DNA of 64,000 nt from Alcanivorax sp. (GCA_022449455.1 JAKUPL010000010.1:1-64000), one strand, 5' to 3'; shown: positions 35,662 to 44,008, counted from the stretch's first letter. Translations and numbers: made by a program. The notes: generated from the sequence alone by a model not told the origin.

Positions 35662-37287
35662 ATGTCCAGCCCTCAACCCAGCAGTCTGCGCGTCGGCCGT
35701 CGCTACCGCGCCAACCGCCTTAACGGCCCCTACGATGCCCTGGTGATCGGCTCCGGCATGGGCGGGCTGGCCACCGCCGCCTGCCTGAGCCGGATGGGCT
35801 GGAAGGTGGCCGTGTTCGAGCAGCACTACACCGCCGGGGGGTTCACCCACAGCTACGAACGCAACGGCTACGAATGGGACGTGGGGGTGCATTACGTTGG
35901 GGATATGGGCCGCGCCGACACCCTGGGCCGGCGACTGTTCGACCACATCAGCGGCGGGCAACTGGAGTGGGCGCCCATGGACGCCTGCTACGACCGCATT
36001 CATCTGGGCGACCGCCACTATGACCTGATGGCCGGCCCGGCCGCCTTCCGCGACGAACTGCGGCGCGCCTTCCCCGGCGAGCACGACGCCATCGACGCCT
36101 ACCTGCGCGCCATCAAGAAGGCCGCCGGCGCGGTCCAGCCACTCACCGTCACCCGTCTGCTGCCGGGCGCGCTGGGCCGCATCGCCCGCAAGGGCCTGGA
36201 CCGCGGCGCCCTGGGCCGCTACAACCGCACCACCCGGGCGGTGCTCGAGGAGCTCACCGACAATCAGGAACTGATCGCCGTGCTCACCGGCCAGTGGGGC
36301 GACAACGGCCTGCCGCCTTCGCGCTCCAGCTTCCTGATCCACGCGCTGATCGCCCGTCACTATCTGCACGGCGGTTACTACCCGGTGGGGGGCGCGGCGC
36401 AGATCGCGCGCACCGTGATCCCGGTGATCCAGCAAAGCGGCGGAGACGTCTTCACCTACGCCGACGTCACCGACATCCTGGTGGAAAACGGCCGCGCCAC
36501 CGGCGTGCGCCTGGCCGACGGCCACGAGGAGCGTGCCCCCTGCGTGATCAGCGACGCCGGCGTGTTCAATACCTTCACCGAGCTGCTGCCGGAACACGCC
36601 CCAGACTACGCGTTCTATCAGCAACGGCTCAGCGGCGTGCAACGTTCCATGGCCAGCGCCTGCCTCTACATCGGCCTGAACGACAGCGCCGAAAACCTGG
36701 GCCTGCCGAAAACCAACTACTGGATTTATCCGGACAACGATTACGAAGCGCGACTGGACCAGGCCCTGGCCGATCCGGACCGGCACGACATTCCGCTCAC
36801 CTACATCTCGTTTCCCAGCGCCAAGGACCCGGACTTCGCCCGCCGCTACCCGGGCCGCGCCACCGTGGAAATCGTCGCCGCCGCGCCCCATGACGGGTAC
36901 CGCCAGTGGGACGGCACCACCTGGGGCCAACGCGGCGAGGACTATGAGGCCCATAAAGAGGCTTTTGCCCGTCGCCTGCTGGAGAAATTGTTCGAGAAAC
37001 ACCCGAACCTGCGCGACCACCTGGACTACTACGAGCTGTCCACGCCCCTGTCCACCGCCTGGTTCTGCCGCTACCCCACCGGCGAAATCTACGGACTCGA
37101 CCACGACCCGCAACGCTTTGATCAGGACTGGCTGCGCCCCAAAACCCGGGTGCCCGGACTCTACCTGACCGGCCAGGATGTCCTCACCTGCGGCGTGGTG
37201 GGCGCCCTGGTGGCCGGCCTGACCACCACCCTGGCGATCACCGGTCGCAAGGGCCTGCCGCTGGCGCGGCGCATGTTCGTGGGCTAA
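35662..37287 (+). CDS. FAD-dependent phytoene desaturase/carotenoid isomerase-like oxidoreductase
   Basis: 541 residues. The N-terminal YDALVIGSGMGGLATAACLSRMGWKVAVFEQHYTAGGFTHSY is the FAD dinucleotide-binding motif of the phytoene desaturase/CrtISO/retinol saturase family; GLYLTGQDVLTCGVVGALVAGL is the C-terminal FAD motif. Length and sequence are closer to CrtISO/RetSat-like proteins than to CrtI. No carotenoid genes lie nearby, and bacterial members often work on other polyunsaturated lipids, so the substrate is open. GGGAG precedes the ATG; the SGNH gene follows after 5 bp. Confidence 0.8.
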   Translation: MSSPQPSSLRVGRRYRANRLNGPYDALVIGSGMGGLATAACLSRMGWKVAVFEQHYTAGGFTHSYERNGYEWDVGVHYVGDMGRADTLGRRLFDHISGGQLEWAPMDACYDRIHLGDRHYDLMAGPAAFRDELRRAFPGEHDAIDAYLRAIKKAAGAVQPLTVTRLLPGALGRIARKGLDRGALGRYNRTTRAVLEELTDNQELIAVLTGQWGDNGLPPSRSSFLIHALIARHYLHGGYYPVGGAAQIARTVIPVIQQSGGDVFTYADVTDILVENGRATGVRLADGHEERAPCVISDAGVFNTFTELLPEHAPDYAFYQQRLSGVQRSMASACLYIGLNDSAENLGLPKTNYWIYPDNDYEARLDQALADPDRHDIPLTYISFPSAKDPDFARRYPGRATVEIVAAAPHDGYRQWDGTTWGQRGEDYEAHKEAFARRLLEKLFEKHPNLRDHLDYYELSTPLSTAWFCRYPTGEIYGLDHDPQRFDQDWLRPKTRVPGLYLTGQDVLTCGVVGALVAGLTTTLAITGRKGLPLARRMFVG

Positions 37288-37292
37288 GGGGG

Positions 37293-38006
37293 ATGCGTTT
37301 CTGGGCGGCCTTCGTGCTGCTGGCCCCGCTGCTGCTCTGGCAAGGGCACCGGGCAAGGCGCGATACCCCGCGCTTGCCGGAAGCCGGCGGCGCCGATCAC
37401 GGCCAGGTGGGCGCCGGCGAGGCGCCGCTGCGGCTGCTGCTGGTGGGCGAATCCACCGCCGTGGGCGTCGGGGTGCGGGACCACCACCAGGGCCTGGGCG
37501 GGCAACTGGCCCGGGCTCTGCACCGGCAACTGGGCCGCCCGGTGACCTGGCGAGTGGACGGCGTCAACGGCATCCGCGCCGCCGCCCTGGCGGCGCGGCT
37601 CGCCGACCGGCCGGCGCCCAACGAGGATCTGGTGGTGGTCAGCCTGGGCGTCAACGACACCACCGGCCTCACCTCACCACGCCGTTACCAGCGGGAACTG
37701 GGCCGCCTGATCGCCACCCTGCGCCGGCAGCGGCCACACCTGCCGGTGGCCCTGCTGGCGGTGCCACCGATGCAGCATTTCACCGCCCTGCCCCGGCCCC
37801 TGCGCGATGTGCTGGGCGCCCGCGCCGGCCAGCTCGACCGGGCCCAGCAGGCCCTGGCCGCCCGCCTCCCCGGCGTCCACCCTCTGGACTACCCGGTGGT
37901 CGCCGACCCGACGCTGCTGGCCGACGACGGCTACCACCCCGGCGCGGCGGGCTACGCCCATATCGCCGACCGGGTCGCCCCGGCCCTGGCCGCCCTGCTG
38001 CCCTAG
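37293..38006 (+). CDS. SGNH/GDSL-type hydrolase with N-terminal membrane anchor
   Basis: 237 residues. A hydrophobic N-terminus (MRFWAAFVLLAPLLLW) serves as signal or anchor. Block I reads LLVGESTAVGVGV, where GES replaces the common GDS; block III is VVSLGVNDTTGL (the Gly/Asn oxyanion hole) and block V is DGYHPGAAGYAHIAD with the catalytic Asp and His. Lipase/esterase or acyl-thioesterase activity in the periplasm is inferred. Overlaps no other gene but follows the CrtISO-like gene by 5 bp, so the two are probably co-transcribed. Confidence 0.82.
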   Translation: MRFWAAFVLLAPLLLWQGHRARRDTPRLPEAGGADHGQVGAGEAPLRLLLVGESTAVGVGVRDHHQGLGGQLARALHRQLGRPVTWRVDGVNGIRAAALAARLADRPAPNEDLVVVSLGVNDTTGLTSPRRYQRELGRLIATLRRQRPHLPVALLAVPPMQHFTALPRPLRDVLGARAGQLDRAQQALAARLPGVHPLDYPVVADPTLLADDGYHPGAAGYAHIADRVAPALAALLP

Positions 38007-38008
38007 AC

Positions 38009-38260
38009 TCAGCCCATTGGCGCGGCCACCGCCACCGGGATGCGCCGACGGGTCCGGACCACCGGCTCCGCCATCGTTTCCGCCGGGCCGGCCCGCTGGT
38101 CGGCGCCAAAGGCGCAACTGACCCGGGTGGTCTTCACATCAAGGACCCCCTGGGGCACCGACTGCCGGTTGTCGGGGTGATTGCACCACACGTCGGGCCC
38201 GTGATGGGTGCGTCTCGAGCGGGCACTGCGGTAGCGGCACTCACTGCAACAGATCAACAT
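38009..38260 (-). CDS. Small Cys-rich protein of unknown function
   Basis: 83 residues from ATG 38260, which has GGGAGG about 8 nt upstream; an ATG ten codons earlier lacks a clear site. The N-terminus MLICCSECRYRSARSRRTHHGPDVWCNHP has four cysteines in a CC-x2-C...C pattern with basic and His residues, which suggests a small zinc-binding module. The C-terminal half is Arg/Pro/Ala-rich and of low information. It converges on the SGNH gene with a 2-bp gap. No family recognised; coding status moderately likely. Confidence 0.45.
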   Translation of the reverse strand: MLICCSECRYRSARSRRTHHGPDVWCNHPDNRQSVPQGVLDVKTTRVSCAFGADQRAGPAETMAEPVVRTRRRIPVAVAAPMG

Positions 38261-38535
38261 CTCCCTGGCCTCCCTTCCGTTTTCAACCAATTCGACCTGG
38301 ATCGCCGGGCCCGCCTGAGCGGGCCGTTCCCGATCAGCTTGTCAGAGCCCGGCGCCGCCCGTAAAGCCGACCGGTTCCGGGAGTAAAAAGACGCAAACCG
38401 GATCCCCGTTCTCTGTCTCACCATGCAGGATCGACAGCGAAGGAGCGGCTGTTCGGTCAAGTGATACAGTTCACACAAGGTGATATTTTGAGCGAATAAT
38501 AAGAACCGGCACGACTCGATTTTTGGGGTTAGAGC

Positions 38536-38847
38536 ATGGACTCGCTTATCGTCAACCTGCGCTCGGACGAGCAGCCCGACGTATCCATCCAATGTGACGC
38601 CATCCGCATGGACGGCGTGATCTGTCTTATCCCCGAATGGATCTATTCCATGGACGGTCGTGACCGATCACCGGCGCGCCTGATCCGCCTGCTCGACCTG
38701 CCAATGGAACGGGTGCCCGGCTACCGGGAAAGCTACGAGCTGCGCAATCCCCTGCCCCGCGCCGTGCTCGCCGGCCAGATACCGGTGGAACTGGACGGCA
38801 AGATCGAGGTGGTGTTCGTACCACTGCGGTTCCGGGTGAATCAGTAG
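38536..38847 (+). CDS. Hypothetical protein, 103 residues
   Basis: No family recognised. ATG 38536 follows a TTGGGGTTAG stretch. The product is mixed acidic/hydrophobic with no signal peptide or membrane helix (IRMDGVICLIPEWIYSMDG, then RDRSPARLIRLLDLP and a beta-rich tail DGKIEVVFVPLRFRVN). Codon use resembles neighbouring real genes and no better frame exists on either strand. An AT-rich stretch at 38470-38500 (TTCACA and AATAAT hexamers with a 19-bp gap) could hold its promoter. Its neighbour downstream is a toxin-antitoxin module in the opposite orientation. Confidence 0.5.
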   Translation: MDSLIVNLRSDEQPDVSIQCDAIRMDGVICLIPEWIYSMDGRDRSPARLIRLLDLPMERVPGYRESYELRNPLPRAVLAGQIPVELDGKIEVVFVPLRFRVNQ

Positions 38848-38866
38848 AAAGCCCGATGTCCGATCC

Positions 38867-39268
38867 TTACCAAACCGTGCGTACGTGTCGGTAAGCACGG
38901 ATCTTTTCATCAGCGGTCACCAGCGTGCTATTAAGGTGGCGGGCCAGGGCCACGATAAGACGGTCCGCCGGATCCTTGTGAAACTCCCCGGGTAGACGAG
39001 TGGATTCCACGCCAACGTCATTGTCCACGGGGACAAACCGAACCGCCGGGATCTGCCCCACGGTCTCCAGCCAGTCATCAATATTCATGGTCAGCGTCAG
39101 CCGGTCACGACTGACCAGCATGGCGATCTCCCAGGCGGAAATGGACGACACCAGAACGAGCCCGTTTTCTTCCGACTGCTCGCGCTCAATCTCAGCCCTG
39201 GCGTGGGCGGACAGCTCCTCACCCCCATTTACCCACCACACCAGCGCATGGGTATCCAAAACGATCAC
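38867..39268 (-). CDS. PIN-domain toxin (VapC family)
   Basis: 133 residues starting at GTG 39268, which overlaps the antitoxin stop as GTGA. The PIN acidic residues are in place: IVLDTHALVWW (first Asp), SAWEIAML (Glu), DPADRLIVALA (Asp) and LVTADEKI (last Asp). PIN toxins are Mg-dependent RNases that cut tRNA or rRNA. A longer frame upstream runs through the antitoxin in another phase and is not real. The partner is a Phd/YefM-type antitoxin, a common pairing for this PIN subgroup. Confidence 0.88.
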   Translation of the reverse strand: MIVLDTHALVWWVNGGEELSAHARAEIEREQSEENGLVLVSSISAWEIAMLVSRDRLTLTMNIDDWLETVGQIPAVRFVPVDNDVGVESTRLPGEFHKDPADRLIVALARHLNSTLVTADEKIRAYRHVRTVW

Positions 39269-39501
39269 CGCAACGCATCCCAGTCGTCTTCGGCAACCGG
39301 ATCGGTAGGGCGATTGAAATCCACCACGCTGCCTTTGAGCCTCTCCAGCGGAGAGCGCTGATCGGACCGGTAACGTCGGATTTCCACGGTCGGCCTTCCA
39401 TGATCGGTGACCACCACGGGCACCCCCGAAGTTTCCACCTTGCGGAAGAATTCCAGGGCCCGGGCTTTGAACCGCGACTTGGTAACTTGCTCCGTCTCCA
39501 T
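39265..39501 (-). CDS. Phd/YefM-family antitoxin
   Basis: 78 residues from ATG 39501, supported by GGAGG five nt upstream. VTKSRFKARALEFFRKVETSGVPVVVTDHGRPTVEIRRY is the Phd/YefM DNA-binding fold; the acidic C-terminal tail (DFNRPTDPVAEDDWDAL) is the expected toxin-neutralising part. The stop overlaps the toxin start (GTGA), so the pair is translated together and presumably autorepressed. A short stretch upstream (39502-39560) must hold the promoter. Confidence 0.88.
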   Translation of the reverse strand: METEQVTKSRFKARALEFFRKVETSGVPVVVTDHGRPTVEIRRYRSDQRSPLERLKGSVVDFNRPTDPVAEDDWDALR

Positions 39502-39635
39502 GCCTGCCTCCAGACCGCCACACGTGATCATTTAACATACAGCTGCAATATGACTATATCAAGTAGTCACACCAACATCAGCGCCCCTGCGGTAGATGTT
39601 CGTACCGTCCCCAACGATGTGGACGTAGGCCCCGT

Positions 39636-39780
39636 CGACTTAGCCGCTTACGCAGTAGCAAACAGGGTCCGAGACACCGAGGTCTATGGCGCTTTTTTTA
39701 CCACCCGTTCGACAGAAAACCCGAAGCCGAGCGGCCTGTGACACGAAGTATCTTTCTCAACTGCCTACGCGGCAGCGAAC
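39636..39780 (-). CRISPR. Possible decayed type I-F CRISPR repeat remnant
   Basis: On the minus strand 39780-39753 is 28 nt long, begins GTTC, has GCTGCC and GGCAG as an imperfect palindrome and ends GAGAAA; by recollection of the Pseudomonas type I-F repeat it matches 24 of 28 positions. Weaker copies, about 16 and 18 of 28, end at 39720 and 39663, spacing 60 and 57 bp, and the segment between the first two is 32 nt, the normal I-F spacer length. No cas gene is in the window. The surrounding gap 39502-40072 holds no convincing gene; only a 63-codon frame from 39550 crosses it, overlapping these repeats. Confidence 0.4.
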
Positions 39781-40020
39781 TAGGACGCCCCGATCATAAC
39801 TCTTTGAAATATATTCCATAAGTCGCCCATCACAGCGAATCACCCTTTCTTGAGACATCCTTCTAACTCATTGATATTAAATGACTTTTTTTGTCTCATA
39901 AAAAAGGGTTCCCAAGAAGAGATCGATGAAGCGGCCTAATCGCACATAACACGGCGAATCGCGACATACCCCTCCCTGGAGTTAGGCGTCACTTCAGCAA
40001 GAAGCTCTTGGCCGGGGACA

Positions 40021-40050
40021 AAAAAAGCGGGCCCGAGGGCCCGCTTTTTT
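40021..40050. terminator. Bidirectional terminator downstream of fadL
   Basis: AAAAAAGCGGGCC / GGCCCGCTTTTTT stem with a four-base CGAG loop, T-runs on both strands. Serves fadL on the minus strand. Confidence 0.9.
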
Positions 40051-40072
40051 ATTTCGCCTTGGCGAACGGCGT

Positions 40073-41392
40073 TCAGAACTGGTAGTTCAGCTGCGCGCCG
40101 ATGACGTTGGCGTCCAGTTCGTAGGTGCCGTCGAGAACGGCGCCACGGCTGGTTTTGTAGACGTCGGCGTCGTCCACCCAGATATGGGCGTAGGCCACGT
40201 CGATGCTGAGGTTGTCGGTGGGCTGGAAGCCCGCGCCGATGGTGGCCCAGACACGATCAGAGTCGGGAGAGATGGCGGAGCGGTTGTCGCTGTCCTGGGT
40301 GGACTCTTCCTTGGCCAGACCGAAGCGCAGCACGGTGTCGCTGGGCAGGGTATGACGCAGGCCGATGGAATAACGGGTGGTGTCGTCCCAGTCGAACTCT
40401 TCGATGGAGGGGTTCGGCAGGGAAGCCAGGCCGCCCAAAGCGGTCTGAGTGCCGTCGTGTTCCACCACCAGACGGTCCAGGCTGCTCCAGTAGGTGTGCT
40501 CCACGCCCAGCAGCAGTTGAGTACGGTCGGTCAGATCACCGGCGTAGGAGAGCTGAAGCACCGCCGGAAGATCCAGGCTGGTTTTCCCGGAATACTTGCC
40601 GGCCAAAGCATTCACCACACCGGGAATGGCGAGGTCAGGTACGCCGGCGCCAGCGGCGGAAGCGGCCACGGCATCCGGCTTGAAGGTAATGTCGCCGTCG
40701 ATGTCGTAGCTGATCTCGGAGCGATAGGCCACGCCGAAGTGGTTCTTGTCGTCCGGGCTGAAGGTAAGGCCCGCGTTCCAGCCGAAGGCGTCATCATCGC
40801 CTTCCAGGCGGGTAGCGGAGTTCTCGATGTCCGCGTCGATGCGCTGGTAGTTCAGGCCCAGGCCGATACGCAGGTTATCGGTCACCTGAATGCCCATCGC
40901 CGGGTTCACGTTGATGGTCTGCACGTCGGAGGTCAGCGCGTAGGGGTCACCGGTGGTCGGGAAGAAGGGGGCGCTGGGACCCGCGTTCACGTTACCCCAA
41001 TTGTCGTCGTACTCGATCTTGGTGCCATAAGGCGCGTTGATGCCCAGGCCGAAGGTGACCCGGTCATTGAACGGCACCGCCAGGAACACGCTGCCCACGA
41101 AGGGTTCCACGTCCTCGAAGTCGCCGGGGCCGGAGGCACCGTTGGCTTTGAAGCTGGTGTCGATCCACACCTGATGGGTGGCCACGGAAAACTGGGCGGA
41201 TGAAAGACCGGCCAGGGTGGCGGGGTTGTACCATTGGTTGGTGGCGTCCTCGCTGAGCACACCGGAACCGGCGTAGGCGGTGCCCATGGCGGACACGGAC
41301 TGGTAGGAAACGCCAAAACCGGAAGCGAGGGCCGTGCCGGAAGCCAGCGACAGCACGGAACCCGCGAGCAACGCGCCTCTTCTTTTCATCAT
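40073..41392 (-). CDS. fadL: Outer-membrane long-chain fatty acid porin (FadL family)
   Basis: 14-stranded beta-barrel that passes hydrophobic molecules across the outer membrane by a hatch and lateral opening. 439 residues from ATG 41392 (GGAG six nt upstream). Signal peptide GALLAGSVLSLASGTALA, mature N-terminus SGFGVSYQSVSAMGTAYAGSG, the conserved NPA of NQWYNPATLAG (hatch region), and a final aromatic strand NVIGAQLNYQF. In hydrocarbon-degrading genera FadL-type proteins import fatty acids and sometimes alkanes. The reading frame stays open upstream but that part overlaps the intergenic region. Confidence 0.93.
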   Translation of the reverse strand: MMKRRGALLAGSVLSLASGTALASGFGVSYQSVSAMGTAYAGSGVLSEDATNQWYNPATLAGLSSAQFSVATHQVWIDTSFKANGASGPGDFEDVEPFVGSVFLAVPFNDRVTFGLGINAPYGTKIEYDDNWGNVNAGPSAPFFPTTGDPYALTSDVQTINVNPAMGIQVTDNLRIGLGLNYQRIDADIENSATRLEGDDDAFGWNAGLTFSPDDKNHFGVAYRSEISYDIDGDITFKPDAVAASAAGAGVPDLAIPGVVNALAGKYSGKTSLDLPAVLQLSYAGDLTDRTQLLLGVEHTYWSSLDRLVVEHDGTQTALGGLASLPNPSIEEFDWDDTTRYSIGLRHTLPSDTVLRFGLAKEESTQDSDNRSAISPDSDRVWATIGAGFQPTDNLSIDVAYAHIWVDDADVYKTSRGAVLDGTYELDANVIGAQLNYQF

Positions 41393-41471
41393 GTTGTTCT
41401 CCATCGTATCGAGCCGAAGGCGCCGGGCCGCTTCATCCACACAGACCCGGGCACCCGGAAAAAGTCGGTAT

Positions 41472-41486
41472 ACACCGACGGTGTAA
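41472..41486. promoter_or_regulatory. Perfect 15-bp palindrome upstream of fadL
   Basis: TACACCG-A-CGGTGTA lies 80 bp before the fadL start, between fadL and the terminator of the acyl-CoA dehydrogenase gene. Size and spacing suit a dimeric (TetR-like) repressor of fatty-acid genes, but no such regulator is encoded in the window. Confidence 0.5.
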
Positions 41487-41547
41487 GAATAAACTTGCAA
41501 GGCGGGGTCGAGAAGCCGGCGAATGTAAAACCGGGCGTTTTTTCGAC

Positions 41548-41575
41548 AAAAAAAGGCGACCGGGCGGTCGCCTTT
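41548..41575 (-). terminator. Terminator of the acyl-CoA dehydrogenase gene
   Basis: Minus strand stem AAAGGCGACC / GGTCGCCTTT, loop GCCC, followed by a T-run, 18 bp after the stop. Confidence 0.85.
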
Positions 41576-41592
41576 CCAGACCCTCCCAGGTC

Positions 41593-42738
41593 TCAGTCCG
41601 CCAGCACCGCCCGGGCCACGATGGTTTTCATGATCTCGTTGGTGCCGCCGTAGATGCGCTGCACCCGGGCGTCCGCGAACATACGGGCGATGGGGTATTC
41701 CCACATGTAGCCGTAGCCGCCATGCAATTGCACGCATTCGTCGATGATCTCGCACTGCAGGTCGGTGACCCAGTACTTGGCGCCGGCGGCGGTGGGGATA
41801 TCCAGCTCCTTCTTGAGGTGCAGCTCCAGGCAGCGGTCCACATAGGCCCGGGCCACATCCAGCTTGGTGCGCATTTCGGCGAGCTTGAACTGGGTGTTCT
41901 GGAAGCCGGCGATGGGCTGGCCGAAGGCCTTGCGTTCCTTGACGTAATCAACGGTGTGCCGGAAGGCACTCTCGGCCATGGCCAGGCCGTTGATGGCAAT
42001 GCCCAGCCGCTCCTGGGGCAGTTCCTGCATCAGATAGACGAAACCCATGCCCTCCTGGCCGATCAGGTTCTCGGCGGGCACTTTCACGTCCTGGAAGAAC
42101 AGCTCGGAGGTGTCCTGGGCCTTCATGCCCACCTTCTTCAGGTTCTTGCCCTTCTCGAAGCCTTCCATGCCCTCCTCGACGATGATCAGGCTGGTGCCCT
42201 TGGCGCCCTTGGCCGGGTCGGTCTTGGCCACCACGATCACGATGTCGGCGTTCTGGCCGTTGGTGATGAAGGTCTTGGAGCCGTTCAGGACGTAGTGGTC
42301 GCCGTCCTTGACCGCGCTGGTCTTGACGCCCTGCAGGTCGGAACCGGCGCCGGGCTCGCTCATGGCGATGGCGCCGATCATTTCGCCGCTGACCATTTTC
42401 GGCAGGTATTTCTGTTTCAGGGCCTCGGAGCCGTAGTGCTCGATGTAGGGCGCCACGATCTCGGTGTGCAGGCCCCAGCCGATGCCGGTGAGGCCGGCCC
42501 GGGAGATCTCCTCGCTGATCACCACGCTGTACAGGAAGTCGGTGCCCAGGCCGCCGTATTCCTCACCGACCATGGGGCACAGAAAGCCCTGTTCACCGGC
42601 CTTGCGCCACAGCGCCTTGGGCACCTGGCCATCCTGCTCCCACTGCTCGTGGTGCGGGACGGCTTCGTTTTCCAGGAACCGGCGAACGGTGTCGCGGAGC
42701 GCTTCGTGGTCGGAACTGAACAGGGTACGCGGGATCAT
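41593..42738 (-). CDS. Acyl-CoA dehydrogenase (long-chain/isovaleryl-type)
   Basis: FAD enzyme of fatty-acid beta-oxidation forming trans-2-enoyl-CoA. 381 residues, with AIAMSEPGAGSDLQGVKTSA and KTFITNGQNADI (FAD contacts), RKAFGQPIAGFQNTQF and QLHGGYGYMWEYPIARMFADARV. The catalytic Glu seems to be E243 in LPQERLGIA, the position used by isovaleryl- and long-chain enzymes, because the medium-chain position reads RIYGGTNEIM with Gly. Shares direction with fadL, separated by a terminator. Preference for long-chain substrates is inferred. Confidence 0.9.
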   Translation of the reverse strand: MIPRTLFSSDHEALRDTVRRFLENEAVPHHEQWEQDGQVPKALWRKAGEQGFLCPMVGEEYGGLGTDFLYSVVISEEISRAGLTGIGWGLHTEIVAPYIEHYGSEALKQKYLPKMVSGEMIGAIAMSEPGAGSDLQGVKTSAVKDGDHYVLNGSKTFITNGQNADIVIVVAKTDPAKGAKGTSLIIVEEGMEGFEKGKNLKKVGMKAQDTSELFFQDVKVPAENLIGQEGMGFVYLMQELPQERLGIAINGLAMAESAFRHTVDYVKERKAFGQPIAGFQNTQFKLAEMRTKLDVARAYVDRCLELHLKKELDIPTAAGAKYWVTDLQCEIIDECVQLHGGYGYMWEYPIARMFADARVQRIYGGTNEIMKTIVARAVLAD

Positions 42739-42813
42739 GGCTGTCTCCGGGTTGTGTCATACGGGAAACAGAGTGTCCCGTTACCGCCACCCGGGGAACA
42801 ATGACCAAAACGC

Positions 42814-43902
42814 TCAGGCCAGATGTTCCCGGGCCAGGTAGTCCTGGGACTGCATCTCCAGCAGCCGCGAGCGGGTGCGCTCGAACTCGAAGCCCAGGCG
42901 GTCGCCGGTGTACAGGTCCTCGATGGGGGTTTCCGCGGTGATCACCAGCTTCACGCCCCGGTCGTAGAACTCGTCCACCAGATTGATGAAGCGGCGGGCG
43001 CGGTCATCGCTGCCGGCGCCCATGCGCTGCACATCGGAGACCAGCACGGTGTGGAATTCCCGGGCGATCTCAATGTAATCGTTCTGGCTGCGCGGGCCGT
43101 CACAGAGCGCGGTGAAATCGAACCAGACCACATCGTCGGTGGATTTCACCGTGGCGATCTTGCGCCCTTCCACCAGGATGTTGCCGTTGGCGCGGTGGCG
43201 GCCGTGCTCCGAGGCCAGGGCAGCGAAGCGCTCCTCCATGAAGCGGTCCGCTTCGGCGCCCAGCGGGCAATGGAACAGTTCCGCCTGCTCCAACACCCGC
43301 AGCCGGTAATCGTGCCCACCGTCCACGTTCATCACCCGGGTATGCTGCTTGAGCAGTTCGATGGCGGGCAGAAAACGGGCGCGCTGCAGGCCATCCTTGT
43401 AGAGACCGTCCGGCTCGATGTTGGAGGTGGCCACCAGGGTCACGCCCTCGTCGAACAGGGTCTGCATCAGGGTGGCCAGAATCATGGCGTCGGTGATGTC
43501 GGTGACGAAGAATTCGTCGAAACACAGCACCCGGTAGCGCTGGGCGAATTCCCGGGCGATGCTGGTCAGCGGGTTCTTCTCGCCCTGCCGCTCGCGCATC
43601 TGCCGGTGCACTTTCTGCATGAAGCGGTGGAAGTGCATGCGCCGCTTTTCCTCGAACGGCAGGCACTGGAAGAACACGTCCATCAGGTAGGTCTTGCCGC
43701 GCCCCACGCCGCCCCACATGTACAGGCCTTTCTCCGGGCGGCGCTTCGATTTGCGCAGCCGCGCCAGCAGACCGGCCGGCGGCCGTGCGTCACACAGCCG
43801 GTGATGAAGATGATCAAGAGCGCGTACCGCCTCTTCCTGGGCGGCATCGTGCACGAACTCGGGGCGGGCCAGGTCGGCCTGGTATTTCTCGAGGGGCGTC
43901 AT
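42814..43902 (-). CDS. zapE: Cell division ATPase ZapE (AFG1 family)
   Basis: AAA-type ATPase that binds FtsZ and helps constrict the ring, especially under heat or low oxygen. 362 residues from ATG 43902 (E. coli 375); an upstream in-frame ATG adds a Ser-rich stretch with no equivalent. GLYMWGGVGRGKTYLMD is the Walker A, LCFDEFFVTDITDAMIL the Walker B, and VTLVATSNIEPDGLYKDGLQR the sensor region. Transcribed as a probable single gene. Confidence 0.93.
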   Translation of the reverse strand: MTPLEKYQADLARPEFVHDAAQEEAVRALDHLHHRLCDARPPAGLLARLRKSKRRPEKGLYMWGGVGRGKTYLMDVFFQCLPFEEKRRMHFHRFMQKVHRQMRERQGEKNPLTSIAREFAQRYRVLCFDEFFVTDITDAMILATLMQTLFDEGVTLVATSNIEPDGLYKDGLQRARFLPAIELLKQHTRVMNVDGGHDYRLRVLEQAELFHCPLGAEADRFMEERFAALASEHGRHRANGNILVEGRKIATVKSTDDVVWFDFTALCDGPRSQNDYIEIAREFHTVLVSDVQRMGAGSDDRARRFINLVDEFYDRGVKLVITAETPIEDLYTGDRLGFEFERTRSRLLEMQSQDYLAREHLA

Positions 43903-44008
43903 GGTGTCCGGTGATGATGAACGGCGACTCAATGTAGCGTCACCGGGAAGCGCTGACAATCATTGCGCAATCGCGGTGGGACCACCGCGCGGGACCACGG
44001 CGGCCGGC

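Noticed and set aside
36294-36893. Alternative frame of 199 codons inside the CrtISO-like gene
   Set aside because: Arg/Pro/Gly-rich out-of-frame reading of a gene with clear FAD motifs in the main frame.
39400-39741. A 113-codon plus-strand frame crossing the antitoxin and the gap after it
   Set aside because: Its first half is antisense to the antitoxin and the rest runs over the CRISPR-like repeats. No ribosome-binding site or family resemblance; a shorter start at 39550 is equally unsupported.
40073-41755. FadL extended upstream to 41755 (560 residues)
   Set aside because: The signal peptide begins at residue 1 of the 41392 start, which has a ribosome-binding site. The extension runs through the acyl-CoA dehydrogenase terminator and part of that gene in another frame.
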